From Rutpela maculata (Eukaryota; Arthropoda; Insecta; Coleoptera; Cerambycidae), in contig OW386286.2 in the NCBI GenBank assembly GCA_936432065.2, positions 280,656,088 to 280,720,087 of the forward strand: a stretch of 64,000 bases of DNA, read 5' to 3'. The notes beneath the pieces were generated by a model that saw only the letters and a program-made list of their open reading frames with translations, had not been told where the DNA came from and did not search any database. Positions 42,090-56,479 of the stretch are shown here, piece after piece; the stretch's first letter is position 1; each line of letters starts with the position of its first letter. Both the position numbers and the translations under genes were made by a program.

Positions 42090-43730
42090 CAATTTTTCAC
42101 AAACCACAATTATTCCATAGGATTTATTAGAAAAAGTAGGACGTCCAGGTTGGTTTTTTGAAGCTCCTTGTGTGTATTGAAAAAAATGCCACTGATCTCA
42201 GTAATTTACTGTCTGCAAAAAATGTATTTTAACAATGATATTAAAAAATTATCATTCTTATATTTATTATAGAAAATTTCTTTAACCACTGTAGTAATTA
42301 AATTAATAGCTGTTAATTTAATTTCAAGAAACACTTAATTCATCACCTCATTCGTTACACCGTTTTAATATTTTTACTATAAATTTTTAAAACTAGAGAA
42401 ATCGAACACATTGTCAACACTGTATGAACAACGAAGTATGAAAAACACATGAACATTTTTTTTTGAACGCCGGTGCCGACAGAAGGGGATTCCTTTTATG
42501 AAAGAGACACCAGCGTTTTTTAAAGTTTTTTTATGTCTTATTATCAATACAATAAACATGATAAAAAAGGAGATGTAGATCGGAAGAAGACATTGAACTT
42601 GATTTTAGTTTGTCCTGCAAAACTGACCTACACAATATTATCATGCAAAATATTTGTAGCAGACACAGCAGACACCCTGTATCAACCAGTACATTATATC
42701 GATGAACTTGTTCGTTAACATAAAGACATAAAGAACTAACAGATATTGAATCAATGAAACTTGTACATTATTTCAATGATTTTATTCATTAATATTATAC
42801 ACGTTGGATAAGAACATTATTAGCTTCTCGAAACATTATTGCCAATTCATAGAAGCCCATCTCCATTCTCAGAAACCACGTTGAAATCCATGTTGCTCTG
42901 AAAGAATTAAAATTATTAGTATATATAGTATTTTTGTTTCTAGAATCTTATCAAAGGTCACAACCCTGTTCAGACAATGAGAATAACATAATTTAAAAAA
43001 ATTGCATATAGGTAAATTAAGGTAGTACGGTCGGTCTTAGAATCTACGTTCTGAATTTAATAAAATTCGGCATATTAGTAGATTATGGTAAGATAATGAT
43101 CCAATTAAATTTTTGAAGAGCTGCTGCAGAGAACCAGTAAAAAAATATTGACATTTGAAATTTTATGCTTTTAACATTGATCCTTATGAGAAATCACAGG
43201 TTTTATCATATTTTACAAAAAGTACCATTCAGATTTCAATTAAAAAGGAGAAAATGAGAGAAAATAATATACAAAACATTTTAGACACTTATAAGTACAG
43301 CTTTAAAGCATGTGATAATAGTAATTAGGGAATAAATGTTAAAAGTTTACTTTTTACATCGTAGTTTATTAGACGTGGCAACGTCGTGAAAGAGTTTACA
43401 ATGCTCGCCAAATTTAAAAATGCATGGAATATGAGAATGTAGGTTTCATAAAAAGTCTTTATTAAAAATAACATGAACGATGTTTTATTAGCACCGCCAT
43501 ATTTATTAAATCTAATAAAATGTAAATGACTAATAATGTTACAGATAATAATATTTCATTTTGTTAGTAATTAATCTTATAACGATTTTTTGGTTATTTT
43601 TTTTTCTTTATTTTCTAAAAAATTAAAAATTTTCTGTAACATTTTTTGTGTTTGGTAACTTTAACAGCACCGTTCTCATCTTTTCTTAAACTGTTTAATA
43701 AACTATTATATATTTTTTTTTCAACCATTT
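42090..43730. other. Unassigned AT-rich part of intron 4
   Basis: No exon, transposase or long inverted repeat was recognised. Short open frames here have no family resemblance. Confidence 0.5.
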
Positions 43731-43734
43731 CATC

Positions 43735-44215
43735 TTAAAAAAAAATCATTTTTCCCAGAAACCTTTGTTTTGAAGGGCCGAGATTAATGGAGCGTCTAGG
43801 TAATACATGATATTAAGTGGACATCATATATGAAATCAATTTCAGTTATTTATAGATTAATTATATTGATAAAATGGCAAAATTTTACCAAAAAAAAAAA
43901 AAGAAAGTTCCAACTTCCGCCCAATTTAATTCTCTCTTTTTGTTGGAATTCATCAAAAAATTTAAAAAAGCTTTAATCATGGTTCCGGAGATATCTGCGA
44001 AAAATTGCAAAGAACAGCTCGCATTTCGGAACCAGAAGAATTGCAAAAACATGAGATCTTGACACGTTCGTATTTTTGGAAAAGCACCGCACGATGTCGG
44101 GACGTAAAGAGGAAGATTTCTAGTTAAACCTGATCGTAAATCGCATATCAGAATAAAATTCAGCTCGGCACGAACGAATCGAAAGTGGCATTTTTTTGAC
44201 TTTTAGTAATTTCAA
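43735..44215 (+). repeat. Dispersed repeat family A, partial copy
   Basis: It matches the second half of 19745-20625: TTTTTCCCAGAAACCTTTG, GGAGCGTC, TAATACATGATATTAAGTGG, CGATGTCGGGACGTAAAGAG and CGGCACGAACGAATCGAAAG. It has the same orientation as the 19.7-kb copy and is more diverged. Confidence 0.7.
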
Positions 44216-44528
44216 AGGCAGTTGAAGTGACGATTTTGATAAATCATTCGCGACGTTGCCTAGTCTAAATACTAAATGAGACAATGTATACTTTTGACTC
44301 TTGCAGTATCGACAGTACTATCTTAAACATCCAAAGGTTTTGTTATTATTGGATAATTTCTGAAAATTAATTTCCTAAATCAGTCTGCAATCGTTTACAT
44401 TTTAGTGCAATATAAAATAAAATGCCAGTTAGAGAATTGCTGTTTTTAACCACTTAAATTCTCAAAATACCACTCAGTTTTATGTTACATTTGAATGACT
44501 GACTATTTAAACTTTTTTTTTCTTTCAG

Positions 44529-44678
44529 CATTTAAGTAGTGGCACTACAGCCGTTGTTGCATTGTTACGTCCTAAAGAAAAGACTTTGTACATAGCTTGG
44601 GTGGGAGATTCCCAGGCCCTTTTAGTTAATCAAGGAAAAATATTACAGGTTGTGAATCCGCATAAACCAAGTAGAAAG
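44529..44678 (+). CDS. PPM1F: PP2C phosphatase, exon 5 (GDSQ motif)
   Basis: This 50-codon exon is phase 0 at both ends (TTTCTTTCAG|CAT ... AGAAAG|GTAATT). The translation includes HLSSGTTAVVALLRPKEK, then LYIAWVGDSQALLVNQGKIL and NPHKPSRK. SGTTA and GDSQ are the PPM1E/F forms of the PP2C core-strand motifs (general PP2Cs have GDSR; the PPM1F group has GDSQ). Good splice signals and unbroken frame support it as a real exon. Confidence 0.92.
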
Positions 44679-45159
44679 GTAATTATTAACTAAAATCACT
44701 AACGTTTTTGTTTTTTCTTAAAGCTTGTGGATTTAGAGAAAAATGTCTATGCGAATGGAAAGCATCGATGTTGTTTATACTTTGCCACCTTGTGAATTGT
44801 ATAGCCTCTACGTGTATCAAATTGCTCTAAGGTACAATCGTACAACTCAAAAACATTGAAGAAAACTCTGAAAAAAAATTATCTTCATATGTCTCTAGTG
44901 ATTCTCAAGTTCTAAGAAAACATTCAAACAAATTTACAAAAAGGTCAAACTGAAAACCTCCTTTTTTTTTTAGACGATATATAATTTTCTAAAGTATACG
45001 ACACTTTGGGTTTACTTTTCACTATATTACAAATTTTAGTACACTATTGTGTAATTGAAGTTATAGTAATGTGAATTCATGAATGTATTACTGGTTGCAG
45101 CATAGATCCAGTGTTATGATTCAAATAAACTTTATCTTGTATGAAACTGTAATTTTATG

Positions 45160-45527
45160 CAGGGATGGGTCGATGAAACTTTCCATATTTGATAAAAGTC
45201 ATGTAAATAGTATAATTGTATGTACTTATTTGGTATTAAAATGAAGCTTGCATCATCACGAATCAGATTTCACCATAGAATAGCCTATCAATATACCCAG
45301 TGGAAAGTTAGAAGGAAAACTTCCTGGAAACTTTCAAAATGGAGAGTTTCCAGGAAGTTTTCCTTCCAACTTTCCATTGGGTATATTGATAGCCTATTTT
45401 ATGGTGAAATCTGATTCGTGATGATGCAAGCTTTATTGTGATACCGAATAAGTGCATACAATTATATTATTTACATGACTTTTACAGACTTTTATCAAAT
45501 ATGGAAAGTTTCCTCGACCCATCACTG
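45160..45527. mobile_element. hAT-type fold-back element, uninterrupted copy
   Basis: The ends read CAGGGATGGGTCGATGAAAC and CCTCGACCCATCACTG, flanked by a perfect 8-bp duplication ATTTTATG (45152-45159 and 45528-45535). At 368 bp this is the empty-site reference for the copy at 37818-38708. The inner arms GGAAAGTTAGAAGGAAAACT and inverse are near-perfect. No transposase is present. Confidence 0.93.
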
Positions 45528-45672
45528 ATTTTATGTTATGTATTTTATACGGACCTTACATCCTGTTATATTCAGATTCTGATCACAGCGATAAATGATG
45601 TTCAAAACCAGTGATATGTCACCTCATAAAAATTTGCATGCATCTTGTTCATAACGTTTTGTCATCCATAAA

Positions 45673-45900
45673 TTATTTTAGTTCATCTTCATTTGCTGTA
45701 TAGCACGTCTGATGGCACCACGTCATCTGTCGTGGTTGCCTGTTAGGCTTACAGCCTCTAGTGACATCATTCCAACGTTTTGGACAACGTCCTTTTTGTT
45801 TTTTACCATCTGGTTTTCCCTGAACTGTCAGCTGTTCTATATTGTCCTTTCGCCAGTTGATATAGCCAAAAAGTGAAAAAATTTGTGAGAATACAATGGT
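45673..45900 (-). pseudogene. Non-LTR retroelement C-terminal remnant
   Basis: The minus strand encodes INWRKDNIEQLTVQGKPDGK followed by KQKGRCPKRWNDVTRGCKPN. This resembles the C-terminal tail of some endonuclease/reverse transcriptase polyproteins (A.R.DN.....V..W...G.R.RGRP..RW.DDI). The reverse transcriptase core is absent, so only a 3' fragment remains in intron 5. Confidence 0.5.
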
Positions 45901-46635
45901 GGAGAATCGGTTTGGAAACTGCAAAGAAAGATGAAGGGAACTAAGGTGTTAGCAAGACTGAACTTTGCGTGTTTTGTCACCCCACGGTTATGAAACATAT
46001 TAAAAAGAAAATGCCGAGGAAAATGCACATGAAGAGTCTTGTAACACCTTTGATATGACTATAAACACAAAGACACTGCCTAGTGTACTAACCAACGTTT
46101 CGACAATCAAGATGACATTATCGGGAGACGATTAAAATTGCAAGTATAGTAATTAATACAACCTCATCAAAAGTGTGCATTTTTTGCGCAGATTGAGTTT
46201 GGGACCTTTAGTATGCTTAATAGTAGATCCGAATGAAAATCTTTGCCGTTTCAAAATTTTATTAGTTATTTCCGGCAAATGTCGAAATTTCTCCACTCAG
46301 CGCGATGGTTCTGACTCTTCACATGTTTACCTCGCTGAAGGACCACTGTGGTGCATTTCTCTAAGTCAAATTCCGTCTTGATGTCGTCACTGAACGATTT
46401 AATGACGACGATATTATTATTGTTATCATTATTATTGTTTTGAATTATACCCCCTCCAAATTTAAACACCAATAGGATCTGTTGTAAGCACTGATCACTG
46501 GAATACGATGATTGCACTATTAAAATAACCATTACTGTACACTGCTATCGAATGCTATAAATATTAATCTGTCCCTATAGAGTAATGTATGTGGGTATAT
46601 TGCATTATCTAAACGATGATTTATAATTTTTGCAG

Positions 46636-46729
46636 GACGAAAGGGAGCGAATAGAGAAACAAGGTGGCTGTGTTTTGCTGTGGGGTACGTGGCGAGTTAA
46701 TGGTCAATTAGCAGTATCCAGAGCAATAG
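46636..46729 (+). CDS. PPM1F: PP2C phosphatase, exon 6
   Basis: The acceptor is TTTTTGCAG|GAC and the donor is GCAATAG|GTATGA; the exon is 31 codons plus one base. It encodes DERERIEKQGGCVLLWGTWR and VNGQLAVSRAIG, matching PPM1F DEKARIEALGGFVSHMDCWRVNGTLAVSRAIGD. The single leftover G joins the first two bases of exon 7 to complete the glycine of AIGD, the conserved metal-site motif. Confidence 0.92.
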
Positions 46730-47037
46730 GTATGAACAATATATGATCTAATTTATACAGTGAATTGATGCACAAGAAAAAGTGATATTCAGACAATAAA
46801 TCATCTTTATCCCAAACGGGCATATCTCAGAATATTCCACGATTCAAATTGATCGACCAAGGTCCATTAATCAACTTCAAATCATTATCGGTTATAAATC
46901 ATTAAATTTCCATGACATCTGTGTCTATATTTCTTTTTAACAATATTTCATGTGATTTTCCACAGTACCTGTGGATTTTGTAAGTAGTTGTGTGAATTAT
47001 TTGAAATACTCTGCAGTTGATACTAACATTACTTCTA

Positions 47038-49394
47038 GTACAGGGCAAGACGGAAAAAATCACTGTAACTCGAAAAAAAATTGGTTATAAGTTTAAAATA
47101 GGCCAAAATTCACGAAACGCGGAAGGGTAAAAAGGGGATTTTTAATAAAAGAAATCGATTTTTCTTTATTTTCTCGGGAAATGACATTTGCAAAAAAATA
47201 GTTCAAATAAAAGTTGTTTCTGGCAAAATTATCTTTAATTTGGTGTTTTTAAATTAATTTTATAGCAATAATTAACCGAAATACAGCCATTTTTCGATGG
47301 CGGGATGGCGGATGGAATTTGTTCTAAAATAAGTGTTTTAAAGGGACAAAATAAATTGAGCATCTAGGTGATGCTATACATTAACGAAAAACAGCATTTT
47401 TTAAAGAAAAATTAATTACTGAGCAATTACAATAAATGTCGACATTCTGTTAACAAAAATGTGAAAACGCACATTGAATCGGCCATAACTTCTTTATTTT
47501 TTGTGATGTAGAAACAAACAAAAAATCATTTTAAAGATTGATTAATTACCTTTAATTTTGTTTCTTAGAACTTTTGATGGAAGTGTCACGGTTTTTAAGA
47601 TACTCAACATTTTAAACAAAATACTTCATCGTAGAAACAGTCGGATGCCATCTATAAAATTAAATATCTCCGAAACAATCAACCCTACACAAATATATAA
47701 ACAAAATAAATTGATTTTCAGTTTATAAGCTTCATTTTTGATGTCCACCATATTTTCTCTTAAACTAATATTTACTGAGATATTTGCAGAGAAACAAGAA
47801 TGTTACGTTTTTTCTAAAATCCCTTTACACTTAAAATGCAATTTTTTTTCTAAAGCAAGCGCTGTAAGCCGATGAAAAAATTTGAGCATCTAGGTCACAC
47901 TATATATTAACGGGAATTAACAGTACTGCCGTCCTAAGCCAAAAAGACGTATCTCAAGTTTTGGCCGAAATGCATATTTTTATACCTTAGGATAGCTGGA
48001 GCTATTTTCTATATATTTCCATAGCGAAATAAACGTATTTCAATCGTTAAGTATTTTTAAAGTGCTAACAAAGTTTGACGTATCTAAAAAAATATGAGAA
48101 AACCTAAGCGATTTAGTCAATTAGACGTATCTCATTGTAAAAAAAAAACTAGTAACCTAATTAATATAAATTCATAACTACACCACTATTAACCTCTACA
48201 TTAGTACAACTACAAAAAAGAATATTAGTAAATATTTGAAAATATTGACGCGATTTCGAAAATTCAAAACATGCCTTATATCTCAAAACAGTGAAACCTT
48301 GAGATACGTCTTTTTGGCTTAGGAGGGCAGAGTAGGTATATGGGAATATATTTTTTTAATTACTGACTACTTACATTAACAACAAAATTGCGACGTTTTT
48401 ATTTTAAAAAATGTCAAAAAGTACATTTGTCGTAACTTCTTTGATTTTTGTGCTATAAAAATAAATCATTTGAAAGCCTAATTAATAGTTTTTCATTTTG
48501 GTTATTAGTGTTTTTAGCTTAAGTGCCATAGTTTCGGAGATATTTAACATTTAAACTAAATACTTCGTCTTGTAAACGTTCGGAGGCCACATTTAGACTT
48601 CTAGATATCTGAAACCATTACCTCTACAAAAATTAGAAAAAAACTAAATTCATCCTTAATTTCGTAGCTTTCTTATTTGTCTCTAGCATGTTTTTGCTCA
48701 ATGTAATACCTTTCGAGTTATTTAATGAAAACGTATTTGAAATACCACTTTTTCAAATGAAATCCCAAATTTTCTAGTAGTTATAACTTAAATCTATCAA
48801 TATATATGAAAAGTTGCATAGAACCTTTTCTTCTTAAAATTTAATTCTCTCTCAGCTCAAATGTTTTTGTTTTTTTTTAGGTGCCACCCACTGAGTGTTC
48901 AGAGTTAGCTTTTATATTATGCTAAATAAGGACCATAAACATTTTACATCTTCTAATGTATTTATTATTTTTGTTCTCACAGTTTCTATAACAACCGCAT
49001 CAATTAATATTAAATTAATCTACTTTAACTTTGTGACACTAGATGTCACTATAAGTATAAGTTTGCAACTATGATTAAATAAATTTTTTTAACACAGAAT
49101 GGGTAAATGTAGGAGTGCTGTAAAATTAAATTTAAAAAAACCAAATTACAAATAATTTTGTCAGAAACACCTTTAATTTGAACTATTTTTTTTGTAAATG
49201 CCATATTTCTTGGGAAAATAGAGAAAAATCGATTTTTTAATTAAAAATACCCCTTTTCACCCCCCACAGGTTTCCGGGGATCCGTAAAACTCCTAAACTT
49301 TTTTGTTTCGTGAACTTTGGCCTATTTTGAACCTATAACCAAAGTTTAAGGTCTGCACAAATTTTTTCGGAGTTAAAGTAAAGTTTTCCTGTAC
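47038..49394. mobile_element. 2.36-kb fold-back element in intron 6
   Basis: GTACAGGGCAAGAC... at the left and ...GTTTTCCTGTAC at the right are the ends of diverged arms of ~250 bp (for instance TAGGCCAAAATTCACGAAAC versus TTTCGTGAACTTTGGCCTAT, and AAATCGATTTTTCTTTATTT versus its inverse). TA lies on both sides. The interior has a repeated block (about 47460-47800 and 48420-48770) and a nested MITE. No coding frame is seen. Confidence 0.75.
47926..48330. mobile_element. 405-bp MITE nested in the fold-back element
   Basis: CTGCCGTCCTAAGCCAAAAA plus GACGTATCTCAAG at the left is mirrored at the right with one mismatch (CTGCCCTCC...), giving terminal inverted repeats of ~33 bp. AGTA flanks it on both sides (47922-47925 and 48331-48334). 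No frame is seen. Confidence 0.85.
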
Positions 49395-49720
49395 TATTCT
49401 GTAGACTGGAGAAATTGTGTTTTTTTATCTTACTTATTGATGAAACGGTTTTAATCACCTCCAAATGATTCCGACATAGTTGCAAAACGCTTGTCGAATA
49501 GTATTCGAGTGAAATGTTGAAGTGTTCTGGTGTTTATAGAAACTTCATCCCCAGTGTCACACCAAGGATCTCCCACTCCCCGCCTCCAGAACTATGTTAA
49601 GATTTCTCAAAAAATTTGAACAATAACTTTGTGCGTGGGTATATACTAATGATGAAAATACTCTCAGTTTCCACAGCCCTTTCGGTGAACGATCATTCCA
49701 ACCCATTATTTTTTTCACAG

Positions 49721-49885
49721 GTGATGCAGAGTACAAACCTCACGTTATTGCAATACCAGACATAAGGGAAATACCTCTGGATGGAGGTGAAGATTTTTTA
49801 ATATTAGCCTGTGATGGTCTATGGGACTTTGTATCCGAGGACTGTGCGGCTCGAGCGGTGTATCGCTTAGTGATGGAGAATCCAG
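49721..49885 (+). CDS. PPM1F: PP2C phosphatase, exon 7 (last exon seen)
   Basis: The acceptor is TTTTTTTCACAG|GT and the donor is AATCCAG|GTGAGT. It encodes DAEYKPHVIAIPDIREIPLD and FLILACDGLWDFVSEDCAAR, the latter carrying the ACDGLWD motif whose Asp binds a catalytic metal. The exon ends in phase 1, so at least one more exon must follow, carrying the DNI(S/T) motif near the end of the PP2C domain. I found no convincing candidate between 49886 and 64000; it is either beyond the window or too divergent for me to see by eye. Confidence 0.92.
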
Positions 49886-50172
49886 GTGAGTGTTTATTTT
49901 CAATCATGATTTATCATTAATAATTTTAAATAACTGCCCAAGTAACACAAACGGCTGTAGACAAGTTGTGCTACATCGTCTCAGCTAAAATAACGCATTT
50001 TTTCTGTCGTTGCCGGTTATGCTGACGTTTTAGAGAGTTCGTGAATACATTGTCCTAGCCAGAAGGGTACAGCATTTTTCGGCATTTAAAGCATTACAGT
50101 AGCCATAAAGCTGTAACTTATTTGCTGCAAAAAAACAGAACTATTTAGCTCAGAATGCTATTTGGAAAAAAA

Positions 50173-50338
50173 TACATATTAATAATGATAATAATAATAA
50201 TCTTTATTTCCATCAGACTTTTACAAGTATTGGAATTATCATTTACATAAATAATACCTACACATATAAAGTCACAGTTACAAAACAAGTGTATAACAAA
50301 CAAAAATACGTATATAGGCAATATAGATTTCATACCAA
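50173..50338 (-). repeat. Truncated non-LTR 3' end
   Basis: An (AAT/GAT)n tail at 50173-50200 followed by CTTTATTTCCATCAGACTTT is the inverted 3' end of a non-LTR element; the ~140 bp that follow show no coding frame. It abuts the tail of the next element. Confidence 0.5.
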
Positions 50339-50342
50339 GACT

Positions 50343-52560
50343 ATTAATAATAATAATAATAATAATAATAATTTATTGGTCCGTTCGATCAATATACACG
50401 ATATTGGACAGGTCAAAGAAATACATTACATTAATGCACAATTAAATAGGTATTAAATTAGTAATTTTTAAAAACATCCATTATTTAAAATATTAATATG
50501 CGAATGACAATTTTACACTAAACAAAATTTTACACAGAACTATATTAACATGTAAATATATTAGTAAAACTGAATTATCTAAAAATCTGCTGATCACACA
50601 TCATCCAGGTAATCAGTCACAGTATAATAAGATTTATTAATCAAAAATGATTTTAGTTTCTTTTTGAAGTGGTGCAGGGGGATTGTTAACTTTATATCTT
50701 CTGCCAAATTATTATAGAATTTTCTTCCAGCATATGATGGAGTCTTTTCAAATAAACAAGAACGATGTCTGGGTAACTCGAGGAGAGAACCATATCTCGT
50801 ACTATAATTATGATGGGCGGCATCAGCTTGAAACGTATCGATATTTTTTTTTACATATAAAATACAATTATAAATATAAAGGGACGGAAAAGTTAGTATT
50901 TTGTGTTCCCAGCAAACTGGTTGGCACGAATCTGTTGGTTTTAATGAGAAAATAAGCCTGATAATTCTTTTTTGGGTAACAAATATTCTATTACAATTGC
51001 CAACAGTGATATTTCCCTACAGGATAACATTATATGAAAGCACCGAGTTAACGAGTGCGTGGTAAATATTAATCAGACTTTTTGTGTCGACAGAATTTTT
51101 TAGATGTAGTATAGCATAGTAACTACTATTAATTTTTTTACAGACATGATCAATGTGACATGTATAACTTAAGTCAGCATCAATATAAGTACCTAAAAAC
51201 TTATTAGAACATGACATTTCTATCGTCACATTATTGACTTTTATATCGAAATGATCATCACTTTTCTTCCTATTGTAAAAATTCATAACGACTGTTTTAT
51301 CTGCATTGACAATTAAACCGTTTTTCCAACAATATTTAGTAAATTGTTTGGAAATAATATTAAATTTATCTTGGAGATCCGCTGGATTTTCTGCATCAAT
51401 TCCTAAAGTGACATCGTCTGCATACATTATAACACAATTTGCAGAAATATATGTTGGTAAATCATTAATAAATAATAAAAATATAAGAGGACCCAGCACA
51501 GATCCCTGCGGAACACCAAGATGGGTTTCATACTTATCAGAAAAATGTTTCCGATTCTAACTGATATTTTTCTATACTTAAGATAAGAGATTATCCATGA
51601 CAGGAATTTACCCCTAAAGCCTATAGCATATAATTTTTTCTCAATAAAATCAAATTCAAGACAGTCAAAAGCTCGTGACATGTCGAAAAAAAGTGCTCCT
51701 ACTGATTTATTATTTTCAATACATTTGTGTACATATTCAGAAAATTCATATACTGCGGTTTCTGTAGATCTACCAGGGTAAAAGCCATTTTGACTCTTTG
51801 TTATTATATGATATTTATTTAGGAAAGACATAATTTTATCATAAATTACTCTTTCAATAACTTTACATAACACAGTTAGAATAGTAATTGGACGATAATT
51901 TTCTACACAGGTAGAATCAAGTTTCTTGAAAATTGGCACAACTATACCAACCTTTAAGTCATAAGGAAATTCTCCAAGCTCAATAGAACGATTTACTATA
52001 TATGCTAGGGGCTTTGCTATATAATATTTTATAGTTTTTATTATCTTGGTAGGAATACAGTCAATGCCACACGAATCCGTATTTTTCAAATTATCAATTG
52101 CAGCGATAATTTCTTCCTCAGTTACCGATGTAAAAAAGAAGGAATTTGAATTCTTGATCATAGTAGTACACTCGGTGGATATGTTAGCACCAAAATGATT
52201 TTTTATTGCATTATCAGCTGCTACCGAAAAGAATTCGCCAAAGTGATTGGTTATTACATATTTATCAGAAGTAAGATTATTTTCAACAATAATTTCTGGA
52301 TTTACTTTAGGCTTAATTTTCCCAGTTTTCTCCCGTACTATGTTCCATACTCGTTTCTGTTTTAGGGCCATATCATCGGTGCTAAGTAATTTTTGATTAT
52401 ACGATTTTTTTGCCAGATTTATTTTCTGTTTGTATGTCTTTTTCAGTAATAAATATTTATTTATTAGAACTTCGTCAGTATATGTTTGCTTAAAAAGCCA
52501 AAATAAATCTTTTAATTCTTTACCCATGTCAATATTAAGGTTGAGTTCTGGCATTTAGTA
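50343..52560 (-). mobile_element. 5'-truncated jockey-like retrotransposon
   Basis: The minus-strand element ends in an (ATT)n tail (plus-strand AATAATAAT at 50343-50372). The reverse transcriptase and downstream C-terminal region reach about 50590; the 5' end stops at about 52560, before any endonuclease or ORF1. It lies downstream of exon 7, presumably in intron 7. Confidence 0.88.
50590..52554 (-). pseudogene. Jockey-like reverse transcriptase, one main frameshift
   Basis: From 52554 the minus strand encodes a long frame including NTDSCGIDCIPTKIIKTIKY, ENYRPITILTVLCKVIERVI and GALFFDMSRAFDCLEFDFIE. Near 51525 the frame shifts, and the next frame continues with ETHLGVPQGSVLGPLIFLLF, then VIMYADDVTLGID with the catalytic YADD box intact, and NKFLGTYIDADLSYTCHIDH. 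A further break near 51017 is followed by recognisable C-terminal sequence (NCNRIFV..QKRIIRLIF, then IPLHHFKKKLKSFLINKSYY) to about 50590. It is younger and better preserved than the element at 26-29 kb. Confidence 0.9.
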
Positions 52561-52589
52561 CAAACTCTTGGAAATTGTAGGAACATGTT

Positions 52590-52745
52590 TCAAGGGGGTA
52601 ACATTTCAATTTTTTTTTAAATAAAAAAATACCAGAGATAGATTTTATCTCTGGTGGAACTGCATTAAATGCCTACACTGTTCTGTAGTATTCTCCCTTT
52701 TCAAATAATGATGTTACGTGATGAGGAACTCTCAATGCATTAGAG
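52590..52745 (-). pseudogene. Fragment of another retroelement C-terminus
   Basis: The minus strand reads NALRVPHHVTSLFEKGEYYR and AFNAVPPEIKSISGIFLFKK with a stop between. The phrase WN.(L/V)P..I...S....FK..LK is typical of non-LTR polyprotein C-termini. It is too short to classify. Confidence 0.5.
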
Positions 52746-53368
52746 TTTCAAGTTGTCATCATCATACCCTTGTACATACCCATATTTGTCATCAACTTGT
52801 CACTGTTTTTTTTTTTTTAACAAATAAGATCAACAGGTATATACCGGTTGACCACAAAATAACGAACAACGCTATGTCTTTTTGATCTTACAAGATACGG
52901 ATTTCAAATTTGGGCGCCTCAAATAACGGCTAAATATGCATTAATTCAACTGATTTATGATTTTCTGTCGCTTCCAGTTTCACCGGAAATGATGACAACT
53001 TTGGATTTTTAAATGGAACGCCCTGTATATTTTTACATTTTTTGATTCGGGAGGTCATTTTGCATACAATTTTGGCATATTCTGATAAAAATATTAATAA
53101 CTAATATTTTTATGAGCAAATTTGATTTTTCATCTAGGCGGCTGTGACCCATAAAAAAATGTTTTGTTTTGCTTCAATAAATAATAAAAAATACAATTAT
53201 TAGTTCAATAACGGGGTACTTTATAGTTACAAGAAACGATGAGGTAGTAGATTTTTTTTTATCTTGTATATGTTGTAGAGAGTATGTAGAATCCATGTTT
53301 TAGACCTCCAAACCCTTGGCAAATTTTGTGTTGTCGAAAAAACCACGAATTTTTGGCACTTTTTTCAG

Positions 53369-53910
53369 TTTGTGGCCTATAACTTAAAAACAAAGCATCC
53401 AATCGAAAAGTCATCTCTTATCATTATTAAAATTAAAGAGCATTAAATTTCGCTTTGAATGAGTACCTCAAAGTTGAAATTTCATGGGCGTATTTTTTTA
53501 ATTTTATTATTTTTTTTTTTAATTTTTTTTACTTATTTTTTTTTTTTTAGGTAATCTATGAACTTGAAATTACATTCTCTACAACTTTCATTCTATGGAT
53601 TTTTTCATTTAGATTAGCCGTTTTAGAGCTGAAGACTTTTAAGAAGTTACCCAGTGTGAATTTTTTACAAGTTGGTAAAAATTGTTGTTATTCGACTGCC
53701 AATTACGCCAAAGTTGTAGAGCATGTAATTTCAAGTTCATAGATTACCTAAAAAAAAAATGAAAATAATAAAATTAAAAAAATACGCCCATATCTCTTGA
53801 TGAAATTTCAATTTTGAGGTACTCATTCGAAGTGAAATTTAATGCTCTTTAATTTTGATAATACATGACTTTTCGATTGGATGCATTATTTTTAAGTTAT
53901 AGGCCACAAA
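53369..53910. repeat. Palindrome 1 of a fold-back cluster
   Basis: TTTGTGGCCTATAACTTAAA at the left and the inverse at the right, with inner pairs such as ATGAACTTGAAATTACAT versus ATGTAATTTCAAGTTCAT. The arms of ~240 bp surround a ~90-bp spacer. Confidence 0.85.
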
Positions 53911-54423
53911 TTTGAAAAAAAAAAATTAGTTTCTATTTCCGGTTAACGCGCGCGCCGACCGGAAGTTTCCTCTGCTAACGTAATTGGGGTATGTGAAGTA
54001 CATATACTAACTACCTATGCGGACAGATATCGATAATCGTTAGATTTAAAAATAAATGCCCCCCCCCTCCCTATCCCCCCACCATACCAAAAAGTTCCAG
54101 AGAGAAAAACATTTTGTACTTATATGGTCTCTTCGATTACCGACTGGCAGACAGTAACCATTCGTCGTCGAATTTGCACGCTATTTCCTAGACTAATATA
54201 TGAAAATATGTGTTTTGCTGATTTTTTTTACTTGGGTAGTATCAGAAAAAGTAGAAAAATGTGGCAACGCTGCAGGACAGGCAATTAAAAGTCAAATACA
54301 AATACATATACAAAAATGTTGGGAGTTCCGTTTAAGAAGTACTAGTATTGGCTTGCCACTACTCTGTGAAACGCCCTGTAGATTTGAAAATAATTTTAGA
54401 ATATGTCACACAGTTATTATCCG

Positions 54424-55882
<1,459 letters not shown>

Positions 55883-55953
55883 GACCGTCCACACACTACT
55901 AACTCACCCTGTACATTAGGATGTGCCAAAAAACACGAAAATTTGAATCTGCA

Positions 55954-56471
55954 GATGGGCTAGTTTCCAATTTATTACTATGTAACTAAAACTAATTCGG
56001 CTAAATTTTTAGCCAAATCGATTAATATCTAGCCACGGCCTTGAAAATGAAAGAAAAGGGCAATTTTTCGATTTTTACCATTTTTCAAATTGACGTTGAA
56101 ATTTTTTTTATGACTATTAATGTCTAAACACATGTATAGCAAAAGTTTTCCGAATAAAATATTTTCCAGTTCCAGGGAAATTAGAAATTTGTCACTAAAA
56201 GGTAGAATTTGACGAAAATAAGTTTTTTTGTATAAAATTTCTAATTTCCCTGGAACTGAAAAATATTTTATTCGGAAAACTTTCGCTACACGCGTGTAGA
56301 CATTAATAAAGAGTCATTCAAATGTTAATTTGAAAAATGTTAAAAATCGAAAAATTGGCCTTTTCTTTCATTTTCAAGGCCGTGGGGGCCCGGCTAGATA
56401 TAGACCGATTTGGCTGAAAATTTACCCGAATTAGTTTTAGCTTCCTAGTAATAAATTGGAAACCAGCCCAT
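55954..56471. repeat. Palindrome 3 of the cluster
   Basis: GATGGGCTAGTTTCCAATTT at the left and TTGGAAACCAGCCCAT at the right are the outer arms; the inner arms meet near 56212 around TTCCAGTTCCAGGGAAATTA and its inverse. The left and right arms are ~250 bp and differ by scattered substitutions and indels. Confidence 0.85.
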
Positions 56472-56479
56472 ACAGAACG

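Noticed and set aside
45220..45414. 64-codon basic ORF
   Set aside because: It is internal to the fold-back hAT element and is not open in the sister copy at 37818.
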